Of a DNA stretch of 32,711 nt, positions 22,518-29,865 are shown piece by piece. A program made the translations under genes and the position numbers. The number at the start of each line of letters is the position of its first letter. The first letter of the stretch is position 1. The notes under the pieces are model-generated. The model made no database searches. It was not told where the DNA came from and saw only the letters and a list, made by a program, of their open reading frames with translations. Origin of the DNA: an uncultured Alistipes sp. (GTDB taxonomy: Bacteria; Bacteroidota; Bacteroidia; Bacteroidales; Rikenellaceae); NCBI GenBank assembly GCA_910583985.1, contig CAJTYA010000018.1:22844-55554 (forward strand), read 5' to 3'.

Positions 22518-22530
22518 AAAACGAACGATT
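22518..22530 (-). repeat. right inverted repeat of candidate invertible promoter
   Basis: AAAACGAACGATT on the plus strand, which reads AATCGTTCGTTTT on the minus strand. It pairs with 22364-22376 and lies 87 bases before the recombinase start. Confidence 0.75.
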
Positions 22531-22617
22531 TATCGTCCACCCCAACGACCGCGAAATGCCGTTTTTTGATCGAAGAATATGCAATTTTGCGCTCTTTTGA
22601 TTTAATTCTTTCGACCA

Positions 22618-23274
22618 ATGGTAATCGCTTATTTAAGAGTCAGCACCGAAAAGCAAACGCTGGAAAACCAACAGAACGAGATATTGAGATTCGCCGATAG
22701 CCGGGACCTCCGCGTCGACCGGTGGGTCACCGAAATCGCCAGCGGCCGCAAACACGGAAGCGAACGCAAGCTCGGCGCCCTCGTACGGCAGATGCACAAG
22801 GGCGACACGCTCATCGTGACGGAACTTTCGCGCCTGAGCCGCACGCTCACCGACATCATGGCCATCGTGGGCGAACTGCTCAAAAAGGAAGTGTATCTAT
22901 ACAGCACCAAAGACCACTGCGTTTTCGACGACACGATCAACAGCAAGGTGCTCTGTTTCGCATTCGGCCTCGTGGCCGAGATCGAACGCAACCTCATTTC
23001 GATGCGCACGCGCGAAGCGCTGGCCCTGCGGCGCGAACAGGGCATCGTTCTGGGACGCCGCAAGGGCAGCTACACCAAACTCCAGCAACTCATCGACGAC
23101 CGCCGCGAGATCGTCCGCATGCTGAACCGCGGACACAGCGTAGCGTCCATCTGCCGCGAATACGGCGTAGCGCGCAACACCTTCGACCGCTTCCGCAAAC
23201 AATACCTCCGCGCCGTCGTGCTCCGCGACCGAATACGATGGAGAACGCAAGAACAAACCGCCCCGACGAAATAA
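22618..23274 (+). CDS. serine site-specific recombinase (invertase-like)
   Basis: A 218-residue member of the resolvase/invertase family. The catalytic domain covers about 1-145, with YLRVSTEKQ (catalytic Ser9, Arg7) and LSRLSRT (about 67-73) carrying the active-site arginines. A long E helix follows (AEIERNLISMRTREAL). A C-terminal helix-turn-helix (about 172-198, SVASICREYGVARNTFDRFRK) binds DNA. Size and order match DNA invertases such as Mpi/Pin. It lies divergent from the fimbrial operon, separated only by the candidate invertible promoter, so its likely job is to flip that segment. It may also act on distant sites. Confidence 0.88.
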   Translation: MVIAYLRVSTEKQTLENQQNEILRFADSRDLRVDRWVTEIASGRKHGSERKLGALVRQMHKGDTLIVTELSRLSRTLTDIMAIVGELLKKEVYLYSTKDHCVFDDTINSKVLCFAFGLVAEIERNLISMRTREALALRREQGIVLGRRKGSYTKLQQLIDDRREIVRMLNRGHSVASICREYGVARNTFDRFRKQYLRAVVLRDRIRWRTQEQTAPTK

Positions 23275-23425
23275 CGGGCCCACCCGCGGCAACCGCCCGA
23301 AATTCGAGCGGTCTCGATCATGTTTTCGAATACGACGAATAATAACACCAAAAACAGAGATTCGCAATCCGACACCAAACGACCTACTACCCGTACACGG
23401 CTTTAAAGATCATGTACGCCAAGTA

Positions 23426-26227
23426 TTACATTTCCAGTATATGCTGCTCCCCATGCAATCCATCGCGGTATTTGATCATTTCGGAAAGAGCATCCTCGAT
23501 TCGTCTGCGTTCCCCGCTTCCGACAGTCGACAGGCGAAGCAAAGGAATACCGTAGGCTGCAAGAATCCGATTCTTCCTCCGGTCACGCAGGGATTGAGTC
23601 GTGCCTGCTTTATGGAATCCGTAACCATCGGTCTCGATGGCGAGCACGGGGCGCTTGCCCATGCGGTTATAGATCAAAAAGTCGACATGCGTAGCAGGAT
23701 GCAGCGCATAAATCCGATCTTCCTCGGCAAGCAAGGATACGTCATGCAAAAGCTGCCGCAACGGTTGATGACAGACGATACCGAGATGGCCGAATGCGAG
23801 TGTTTCCTCTACAATCCGTTCTAACAGGGCATACGTCAGATTTTCGGAATCGTATTCCGATATACGTTTGTGTTTTTTCAGATAGGCTTTTCGCGCTTCG
23901 GCATATCCCTCATATAGCAGATCGAATATCGAGTGGATATGGCTTTCCGAAATCTTGCAATCGTTATACTCAATATAGGCCAACAGATCGGAAATATTGC
24001 AGTTCCTGCACTGCTCGTTACCCGATACCACAAGACAGAAGTTTCGCTTGGCCCGCGAAATCGCCATGTTGAGCAGATTCGGATCGTCGGAAAATTCGGT
24101 CACCTTATCGTCTACGACAGACATGACGATCGCGTCTTTCTCCCGCCCCTGAAACTTATGTACCGTAGCGACTTCCATACGTCCGTTTACGGCACGGCGG
24201 AGGGCATCGACCTGAGCGTTATACGGTGCGATCACACCGATCTCCTCAGCGGCGTACGGCCATGCCGGCAAGACCTCCCGCGCAATCGCTTCCACCTCGC
24301 GCATATTCATCGGGCCGCGAGCGTGGTTCCCCGCAACCGTTCGCATTGCCGTAATCACGTCCTTCTCGCCTTTGTCCTGCGTCATGATCACCAACTTGCC
24401 GCCATAGAATTTCTGGTTACAAAAGTTGATAATCTTCGGATGGCAACGATAATGTTCGCGCAACAACGTCTGCGGCGCATCGGGCAAGACGCGGATCACG
24501 GATTGCAAAAAGCTGTTTCGGGCACAATCGTACCTTTCGTCGATACCGCTGTTCATCGCAATGGCCCGTAAGCGCAGCCTGTCCTCTTCGGTAACGACAT
24601 TGGGCAACTGCATCGAATCGCCGACAATCACCGCATTCCGAGCGCACATCAAGGCCAATACGCCCGTTTCGGCCGAAATCTGCGAGGCTTCATCCATAAT
24701 GACATAGTCGAACACCGTATCTTTATGGAAGTTCGTGCGCGAAGAAAACGTAGTACTGAAAATTACGGGAAACTCTTCGATGAATCCCTCTGTAAAGCGA
24801 CGGAACACAGGTCGTTCGTGATCTTCTCCGTATTTATGATAAAGTGCGTTTCGCAAACAACACAACGAATCGTTTCGGAGGCGTTTCATCATGGATGCGG
24901 CATCACAAGTCGCAAGAACATCATCCAACGACTCGATTTCGGCCGTCAGTTCGCTTTGCCGGACCGCATAGAACCGGTATTGCACAACGGGAATAAGGTC
25001 GACGATGTTTTGTCGAGAAAATTTGTCTGGAATGCCTTCGAATGTTTTATGCAATTTGCGCCCCAAACGATAATCCCTGATGGCATTCACGAGCCCAGCA
25101 AAGATTCCCGAATAGCGCAAGCTCTCGGCTGCCGCCTGCAACTCGTTCCATAGAGCCATCAACCGTGCCGACGACAACGGCTTGCGCAACTCGATTTGTC
25201 CGTTGCATTCGATCTCCTGCTCGAAATGGGTCCTCTCTACCTTCAACGCATCCAACTCTTGACGAACAAGGGCCAGCCTTTCCTGCTTGGCAAAGACATC
25301 GGCCAAAGCAGCAGCCTGTCCATCAATCGATTTTATATAGTCGGAATGGTCGGCTCCGACGGAATGCCATCGGTCGATATCGGAGGGAATCGCTTTATCG
25401 GTCTCTTGGACGGAAATAAAAGCTTCCTTATTTACGCGACTGCCCAATAAAGCCGTGATAAACCCCATTCCGTATCGCTCCATCTTCTCGGCCACATTGA
25501 CAATGGCGGAGTTGTTGTTCGATACGACCATCACCGTTTTACCTTGTCGGACAACATTGGCTACAATATTGAGAATCGTCTGTGTCTTGCCCGTTCCGGG
25601 AGGGCCTTGGATGACGCTTATTTGATTTTCAAAAGCCACCCGAACAGCCCTTTGCTGGCTCGCATTGCACCCGAACGGATAAATCAACGGCGGAGCGATA
25701 AACCTTTTCAATCGAAATTCTTCAGGATCGAGGTAGGGTGCGGCAGCACGATCGTCACCGACAAAATCTATGTTCTGATACTGGCGCAACAACAGCGGGG
25801 TTCCGTCATCCTCAAACTTCAGCGGACTGATAGCGGCTACGCTGCGCAAATATTCGAAAACGCTTTTCGTCCGCCTACCCGTCAGACATGATCTAACGAC
25901 CTTGATTTCGGATCCGGGATAACCGGCCTGTGTCCCGTTCTGAAACTCGACATACCAAAACTTCCGACCTCTCCGCTGAAATGCTGCGATAAAAACCAAC
26001 GATCCTAAGGGCCGGCCATTGCGAAAGACACGGCAATGCTGCGGGTCGAACGACACCGGATCGGTCAGCCATACCACCCTATCGCAACTGTACGAATATA
26101 TTTTGGAAGGATTACTCGTAAAAACTATATCGTATCTGTCCCCGCGATGCCCGACGGTACAACGAGCCACCTGCCCCGTCTTTATCCGACCGTCGATTAC
26201 AATCATATTTTCGCGAGGATCGATCAT
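23426..26227 (-). CDS. SF1 helicase with C-terminal Vsr/DUF559-like nuclease
   Basis: A 933-residue protein. The N-terminal 180 residues are unassigned. The superfamily 1 (Upf1-like) helicase core follows: Q-motif NASQQRAV (about 188-195), Walker A GPPGTGKTQT (208-217), Walker B YVIMDEASQ (about 500), LLREHYRCHP, and motifs V/VI TVHKFQGREKDAIVMSVV and NMAISRAKR. The insertion between motifs Ia and II is helical. The C-terminal 90 residues form a Vsr/DUF559-type endonuclease: D849, E865-T-D867-G, H, RD-x-x-K and GIPLLRL. Helicase-nuclease fusions of this kind are often anti-phage proteins. It is convergent with the recombinase and has no clear promoter or partner gene. Confidence 0.8.
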   Translation of the reverse strand: MIDPRENMIVIDGRIKTGQVARCTVGHRGDRYDIVFTSNPSKIYSYSCDRVVWLTDPVSFDPQHCRVFRNGRPLGSLVFIAAFQRRGRKFWYVEFQNGTQAGYPGSEIKVVRSCLTGRRTKSVFEYLRSVAAISPLKFEDDGTPLLLRQYQNIDFVGDDRAAAPYLDPEEFRLKRFIAPPLIYPFGCNASQQRAVRVAFENQISVIQGPPGTGKTQTILNIVANVVRQGKTVMVVSNNNSAIVNVAEKMERYGMGFITALLGSRVNKEAFISVQETDKAIPSDIDRWHSVGADHSDYIKSIDGQAAALADVFAKQERLALVRQELDALKVERTHFEQEIECNGQIELRKPLSSARLMALWNELQAAAESLRYSGIFAGLVNAIRDYRLGRKLHKTFEGIPDKFSRQNIVDLIPVVQYRFYAVRQSELTAEIESLDDVLATCDAASMMKRLRNDSLCCLRNALYHKYGEDHERPVFRRFTEGFIEEFPVIFSTTFSSRTNFHKDTVFDYVIMDEASQISAETGVLALMCARNAVIVGDSMQLPNVVTEEDRLRLRAIAMNSGIDERYDCARNSFLQSVIRVLPDAPQTLLREHYRCHPKIINFCNQKFYGGKLVIMTQDKGEKDVITAMRTVAGNHARGPMNMREVEAIAREVLPAWPYAAEEIGVIAPYNAQVDALRRAVNGRMEVATVHKFQGREKDAIVMSVVDDKVTEFSDDPNLLNMAISRAKRNFCLVVSGNEQCRNCNISDLLAYIEYNDCKISESHIHSIFDLLYEGYAEARKAYLKKHKRISEYDSENLTYALLERIVEETLAFGHLGIVCHQPLRQLLHDVSLLAEEDRIYALHPATHVDFLIYNRMGKRPVLAIETDGYGFHKAGTTQSLRDRRKNRILAAYGIPLLRLSTVGSGERRRIEDALSEMIKYRDGLHGEQHILEM

Positions 26228-26690
26228 CTTCGTCTGCTTTTAAGTCAGATTCAATCCGATATAAATTGCCACGGCAAAATAATACAAAAAAACACAATCG
26301 CAGCGACAAACATTAAAAGATCGCAAAATCGCAATCGTCTCTCCGAAAAATTCAAATACCCAATCGGGAATCAATACGGTAGCACACTCTGTAATCCCTT
26401 ATACCGAATCGACACGATTTTTTGAAGCGGTCGAATTCACAAAACATTAATAATTAAGGACGATCAAAATAATTACGGTACAAAAACAGATGTTCTACAC
26501 ACGGAGGGGGGGGGGATGGATGATATTAAAAAGTCAATGGAAAATTATTACAAAGAGCCATCATTCAGAATATGCCGACAATAAAAGCAAACGCCAAACG
26601 AACTCCAAGAAAATCGGGACTCGTTGGTTTTACCACAAGTCTCGAACTCGGTTCAACCATTTTTCTCCCAATGCGGACACGGTGCGGACA
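26228..26690. other. AT-rich intergenic, no gene seen
   Basis: About 460 bases of AT-rich sequence upstream of the helicase. It contains a run of ten G (26506-26515) and a tRNA-like T-arm (CGAG, TTCGAGA, CTTG on the minus strand, near 26625-26650) without a matching acceptor stem. No convincing gene or promoter is seen. Confidence 0.5.
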
Positions 26691-26733
26691 CGAAAAAAGC
26701 GAAACCCCGCCAGACTTTCGTCTGACGGGGTTT
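26691..26733 (-). terminator. terminator of tRNA-Leu operon
   Basis: On the minus strand CCCCGTCAGAC, loop GAAA, GTCTGGCGGGG (one G-T pair), followed by TTTCGCTTTTTT. It begins directly after the CCA end of the second tRNA. Confidence 0.9.
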
Positions 26734-26819
26734 TGGTGCCCAGGAAAGGACTCGAACCTTCACATCATCACTGACACTAGTACCTGAAACTAGCGCGTCT
26801 ACCATTTCGCCACCTGGGC
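26734..26819 (-). tRNA. tRNA-Leu (anticodon CAG)
   Basis: An 86-base class II tRNA with encoded CCA. The acceptor GCCCAGG pairs with CCTGGGC. The anticodon stem CTAGT/ACTAG holds loop TTCAGGT, giving CAG. A long variable arm and T-loop GTTCGAGTC are present. It is the second tRNA of a two-gene operon ending in a strong terminator. Confidence 0.95.
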
Positions 26820-26863
26820 AATCCTAATTGCAGCACCTTCGCCCTCCGAAAGTTACTTCAACG

Positions 26864-26948
26864 TGCCCAGAACAAGACTCGAACTTGCACGTCGTAAACC
26901 GACACTACCCCCTCAAAGTAGCGTGTCTACCAATTTCACCATCTGGGC
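26864..26948 (-). tRNA. tRNA-Leu (anticodon GAG)
   Basis: An 85-base class II tRNA. The acceptor GCCCAGA pairs with TCTGGGC. The anticodon stem CTACT/GGTAG holds loop TTGAGGG, giving GAG. CCA is not encoded (CGT follows the discriminator A). It is the first gene of the tRNA-Leu pair, downstream of the third copy of the small RNA family, and may share its promoter. Confidence 0.93.
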
Positions 26949-26984
26949 TTTATATATTGCTAAGAAGAAAAATTCATTTTAATT

Positions 26985-27080
26985 TCAAAGGAAGCTACAG
27001 AACGGAAGAGCGATGCTCTCGATTCTGCGGCAATCCTTCTACTCAACCTAAAACTACTAACCTAAAATGAACCTAAAACT
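26985..27080 (-). ncRNA. structured small RNA, AGGTTAGTAG family, copy C
   Basis: Minus-strand promoter TTG, N19, TATCTTTG (27087-27116) is followed by GAAGTTTTAGGTTCATTTTA, TTAGGTTAGTAG and TTTTAGGTTGAGTAG. A long hairpin then has AAGGA pairing TCCTT, CAGAA pairing TTCTG and GAGAGC pairing GCTCTT around ATC. Unlike copies A and B it has no T-run at the stem foot, so transcription may continue into the tRNA-Leu pair. Confidence 0.65.
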
Positions 27081-27086
27081 TCGTTG

Positions 27087-27116
27087 CAAAGATAGGACAA
27101 TTTTGCGACCTTCCAA
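27087..27116 (-). promoter_or_regulatory. promoter of small RNA copy C and probably the tRNAs
   Basis: TTG (plus-strand 27114-27116), 19 bases, TATCTTTG (27087-27094) on the minus strand. The -33 TTG is carved from the end of the preceding T-run. Confidence 0.75.
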
Positions 27117-27188
27117 AAAAACGGAGCGGATTTCGTTCCGGCGGACGGTCCGAAGAACCTCTTCTTCCACGCTCCTTGGGAGGCGGAA
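27115..27188 (-). ncRNA. candidate small RNA upstream of the tRNA operon
   Basis: Downstream of a minus-strand TACCTTTG, the sequence has an outer stem GGAGCG/CGCTCC (27170-27175 with 27123-27128) enclosing GAAGAA/TTCTTC and CGGA/TCCG hairpins, then G and seven T (27115-27121). Promoter, compact fold and T-run together suggest a transcript of about 75 bases. The family is unknown. Confidence 0.45.
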
Positions 27189-27194
27189 GCGGTG

Positions 27195-27225
27195 CAAAGG
27201 TAAGCAAAATTGAGAGAATGCAAAA
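27195..27225 (-). promoter_or_regulatory. promoter of candidate small RNA
   Basis: TTTTG (plus-strand 27221-27225), 18 bases, TACCTTTG (27195-27202). It lies back to back with the rplY promoter. Confidence 0.6.
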
Positions 27226-27274
27226 TTTTCGGGCGAAATTTTATCGCATTTTTCATTTTCACGGTATTTCGTCT

Positions 27275-27282
27275 TATCTTTG
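27275..27282 (+). promoter_or_regulatory. promoter -7 element of rplY
   Basis: TATCTTTG on the plus strand, 88 bases before the rplY start. No clear TTG lies at 19-21 bases upstream. The leader in between can pair GGTGC with GCACC around a GC-rich inner stem, a possible regulatory structure. Confidence 0.65.
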
Positions 27283-27370
27283 CCGTCCGAAGGTGCCATG
27301 GGGAGGCCGGGTCGGATTGTTCCCGCCACTGAGTAGCACCGGATGACACACCAAACGTAAAACAACGATT

Positions 27371-27955
27371 ATGGAAACGATCAAAATCGCCGGCGTCAAA
27401 CGCGACGCTTTCGGCAAAAAGGAAACCAAAGCCATCCGCAAAACGGGTCAGGTACCCTGCGTGATCTACGGAAACGGCACGACCGTCCACTTCTCGGTGG
27501 ACGCCCGCTCGCTCAAACCGCTGATCTACACCCCGCAGTCCTATCTGGTCGAATTCGACATCGAAGGCAAGACCGAAATGGGCGTCATGCGCGAAGTGCA
27601 GTACCATCCCGTCACCGACCAGATCCTGCACGTGGACTTCTACCACATCGTCCCCGGCAAACCCATCGCCATCGACGTACCGGTGAAACTGACCGGCAAC
27701 TCCGAAGGGGTGAAACAGGGCGGCAAGCTGATCCTGAGCAAACGGAAAATCCGCATCAGCGCCACGATGGAAAACCTGCCCGACTCGATCGAAGTGGACG
27801 TCACTTCGCTGGGATTGGGCAAGAGCATCTTCGTAGGCGACCTCCAGTTCGACAACGTCGCCATCCTGACGCCGGCCACCACCGCCATCTGCGCCGTGAA
27901 GATGACCCGTGCGGCCCGTGGCGCCGCCGCTGCCGCCGAAGCTGCGAAAAAATAA
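27371..27955 (+). CDS. rplY: 50S ribosomal protein L25/Ctc
   Basis: A 194-residue long-form L25 (Ctc type). It binds 5S rRNA in the central protuberance of the large subunit. The N-terminal L25 domain covers about 1-95, with RKTGQVPCVIYG and LHVDFYHI. The C-terminal beta domain (about 96-180) has IDVPVKLTGNSEGVKQGG and LPDSIEVDVTSLGLGKSI. An Ala/Lys-rich tail completes the usual Bacteroidetes form. A strong terminator follows before pth, which is the usual neighbour. Confidence 0.96.
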   Translation: METIKIAGVKRDAFGKKETKAIRKTGQVPCVIYGNGTTVHFSVDARSLKPLIYTPQSYLVEFDIEGKTEMGVMREVQYHPVTDQILHVDFYHIVPGKPIAIDVPVKLTGNSEGVKQGGKLILSKRKIRISATMENLPDSIEVDVTSLGLGKSIFVGDLQFDNVAILTPATTAICAVKMTRAARGAAAAAEAAKK

Positions 27956-27984
27956 TCCGCGGAATCCACAAACCGCTTTTTCAT

Positions 27985-28030
27985 AAATATCTTGCTGCGG
28001 AACTTTCGGGGGATGCGGCAAGATATTTTC
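27985..28030 (+). terminator. terminator between rplY and pth
   Basis: AAATATCTTGC (27985-27995) pairs perfectly with GCAAGATATTT (28018-28028), followed by TTC. It should reduce read-through into pth. Confidence 0.75.
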
Positions 28031-28051
28031 ACTTGATACGTTTCGTCGAAA

Positions 28052-28615
28052 TTGAAATACCTCATCGCCGGTCTGGGTAACATCGGAGCCGAATACGCCC
28101 GCACCCGACACAACATAGGCTTCAAGGTAGCGGATGCGCTGGCCGAAAAAGCGGGAGCGACCTTCGTGTCGTCCCGGTACGGATCGGTAGCCGAAATCCG
28201 CCACAAGGGACGCACGTTCGTGCTGCTCAAACCATCCACCTACATGAATCTCAGCGGGAAGGCCGTCGCCTACTGGCTGCGGCAGGAGAAAATCCCGCAG
28301 GAGAACCTGCTCGTCGTCGTGGACGACATCGCGCTGCCGTTCGGCACGATCCGCCTCCGCGCCAAAGGAAGCGACGGCGGGCACAACGGACTCAAGAACA
28401 TCGCCGAGACGCTCGGCAACGCCGACTACGCCCGGCTGCGCTTCGGCATCGGCGGCGACTTCCCGAAAGGATTCCAGATCGACTACGTGCTCGGCGAATG
28501 GACTCCGGAAGAAAGCGAAGCGCTTCCGGAACGGCTGGAGGCGGCCTCGGACGCCGTCCTGTCGTTCGGCACGGCGGGGCTGGCCCGAACGATGAACGCA
28601 TTCAACCGCAAATAA
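28052..28615 (+). CDS. pth: peptidyl-tRNA hydrolase (TTG start)
   Basis: A 187-residue enzyme that frees tRNA from peptidyl-tRNA dropped from ribosomes. Family motifs are GLGNIGAEYARTRHNIGF (about 7-24, with catalytic His21), the Asn in STYMNLSGKAV (about 61-72), DDIALPFG (about 91-98) and GSDGGHNGLKNI (about 106-117). The length is normal. The start is TTG at 28052: the conserved MKYLIAGLGN begins there and no ATG or GTG lies just upstream in frame. It is followed after 10 bases by the S4-domain gene, so the two are probably co-transcribed. Confidence 0.95.
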   Translation: MKYLIAGLGNIGAEYARTRHNIGFKVADALAEKAGATFVSSRYGSVAEIRHKGRTFVLLKPSTYMNLSGKAVAYWLRQEKIPQENLLVVVDDIALPFGTIRLRAKGSDGGHNGLKNIAETLGNADYARLRFGIGGDFPKGFQIDYVLGEWTPEESEALPERLEAASDAVLSFGTAGLARTMNAFNRK

Positions 28616-28625
28616 TCCCGCACGC

Positions 28626-29039
28626 ATGAGCGATTTCTCCGTAAGACTCGACAAATGGCTCTGGGCCGTGCGCATCTACAAGACGCGCAGCGACGCCGCC
28701 GACGGATGCCGCAACAACAAGGTGCTGGTCAACGGCGCCTACTCGAAACCGTCGCGGGAGCTCAAGCCGGGCGACACGGTGACGGTAAAGAAAATGCCGG
28801 TCACCTACACGTACCGGGTCCTCAGCCTCGTATCGTCGCGCCAGCCGGCCAAAAACGTTCCGGAGTACGCCGAGAACATCACGTCGCAAGAAGAGCTCGA
28901 CAAGCTGAACATGCCCCGGCAAACGATTTTCGTCCAGCGGGACCGGGGAACCGGCCGCCCCACGAAACGCGAACGCCGCGAAATCGACGGTCTGATGGAA
29001 GAGATGTACCGGGAAGAGACTATCGAGGACGAATCCTGA
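28626..29039 (+). CDS. hslR: S4-domain RNA-binding protein (Hsp15-like)
   Basis: A 137-residue protein. The S4 RNA-binding domain covers about 6-65 (VRLDKWLWAVRIYKTRSDAADGCRNNKVLVNG ... LKPGDTV), the fold of Hsp15. That protein binds stalled 50S subunits that carry peptidyl-tRNA and helps recycle them. The charged C-terminal extension (about 100-137, RGTGRPTKRERREID) is typical of the family. The direct neighbour pth acts in the same process, which supports the call. Confidence 0.85.
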   Translation: MSDFSVRLDKWLWAVRIYKTRSDAADGCRNNKVLVNGAYSKPSRELKPGDTVTVKKMPVTYTYRVLSLVSSRQPAKNVPEYAENITSQEELDKLNMPRQTIFVQRDRGTGRPTKRERREIDGLMEEMYREETIEDES

Positions 29040-29345
29040 CCGGATTACTCTCCGACAACCGGAAGCCGAAGCACCGACATCCCGAAGCATAACACAACGC
29101 AAACGTTCCGAAACCGCGGCAGGAAAACCGCATACGACGACGAAGCCGTCTGCGGAACGGTTCGGACCGCCTTTCGGCTGCCTTCCGCGCCGGTCGGCCC
29201 GGCAGAACGCAGCATCCCGCACCGACCGGCGGCAGAGGCCGTTCCGCCCGCGCACGATATTGTACGGTTTTTGACGGGAATCGGATAATTTATTTTAAAT
29301 TTGTATCGAACGAATTATCGCACAACAACAAACCGAAAACCGATT
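29040..29345. other. intergenic with promoter for the outer-membrane protein gene
   Basis: Apart from the promoter element TAAATTTG (plus strand, 29296-29303), this stretch of about 300 bases holds nothing I recognise. A TTG lies 22 bases upstream of it, slightly longer than consensus spacing. The leader to ATG 29346 is about 36 bases. Confidence 0.55.
29296..29303 (+). promoter_or_regulatory. promoter -7 element of outer-membrane protein gene
   Basis: TAAATTTG with TTG 22 bases upstream, 42 bases before the start codon at 29346. Confidence 0.65.
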
Positions 29346-29798
29346 ATGAAAAAATTCAGAACGTTTCTTGTGGCCTCCGCGTTGCTGTTGTCCGCCCACA
29401 CGGCTCTCCGAGCACAGAACTACAACTGGGCGGTCGGCGTCCGCGGCGGCGTCACGGCCTCAGGCATCACGGTCAAATACAATTTCGATCCGGCCAACTC
29501 GATCGAAGGACTCATCGACTTCGCCAAAGGTTTCAACATCTACGCCCTGTACGAACGCAACATACCCGTCATCACGCAGGGCTTCAACTTCTATTACGGT
29601 GCGGGCGCCAACATCGGCTCGTGGGGACGCCACGACGGAGAATTTACCTTCGGGATCAACGGCATCATCGGGCTCGAATACAAGATCGCCTCGCTGCCTT
29701 TGGCATTCTCTTTGGACTACAAGCCGAACCTGAACCTGATTCAGCACGCGAAATTCCATGCCACGGACTTCGGGCTGGGCGTGAAAGTCGCCTTCTAA
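29346..29798 (+). CDS. small outer-membrane beta-barrel protein
   Basis: A 150-residue protein. The signal peptide (cut near ALRAQ, about residue 23) is followed by alternating hydrophobic and glycine-rich strands (WAVGVRGGVTASGITVKYNF, FNFYYGAGANIGSWGRHDGEF, ALFSLDYKPNL-like) ending in GLGVKVAF with a terminal Phe, the mark of outer-membrane barrels. About eight strands fit. The function is unknown; similar proteins occur singly across Bacteroidales. ATG 29346 is chosen because it starts the signal peptide; a TTG at 29301 would add a non-signal stretch. Confidence 0.8.
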   Translation: MKKFRTFLVASALLLSAHTALRAQNYNWAVGVRGGVTASGITVKYNFDPANSIEGLIDFAKGFNIYALYERNIPVITQGFNFYYGAGANIGSWGRHDGEFTFGINGIIGLEYKIASLPLAFSLDYKPNLNLIQHAKFHATDFGLGVKVAF

Positions 29799-29865
29799 AC
29801 GCCCCGTTCCCCCGACCGCACCGACAGGGATGGGGACGAATCGCAGAATTTAAATTTTTACCGTT

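Noticed and set aside
26625..26660. tRNA-like T-arm with a CCA-like end, possible attachment-site remnant
   Set aside because: No matching acceptor, D-arm or anticodon arm, and no direct repeat of a tRNA 3' end elsewhere in the window.
26572..26787. MPTIKANAKR... frame that faintly recalls the N-terminus of a tyrosine integrase
   Set aside because: The likeness is limited to a few residues and the frame runs into a tRNA gene and its terminator.
27062..28675. Minus-strand open frame of 537 codons over rplY and pth
   Set aside because: It is antisense to two certain housekeeping genes and to their terminator.
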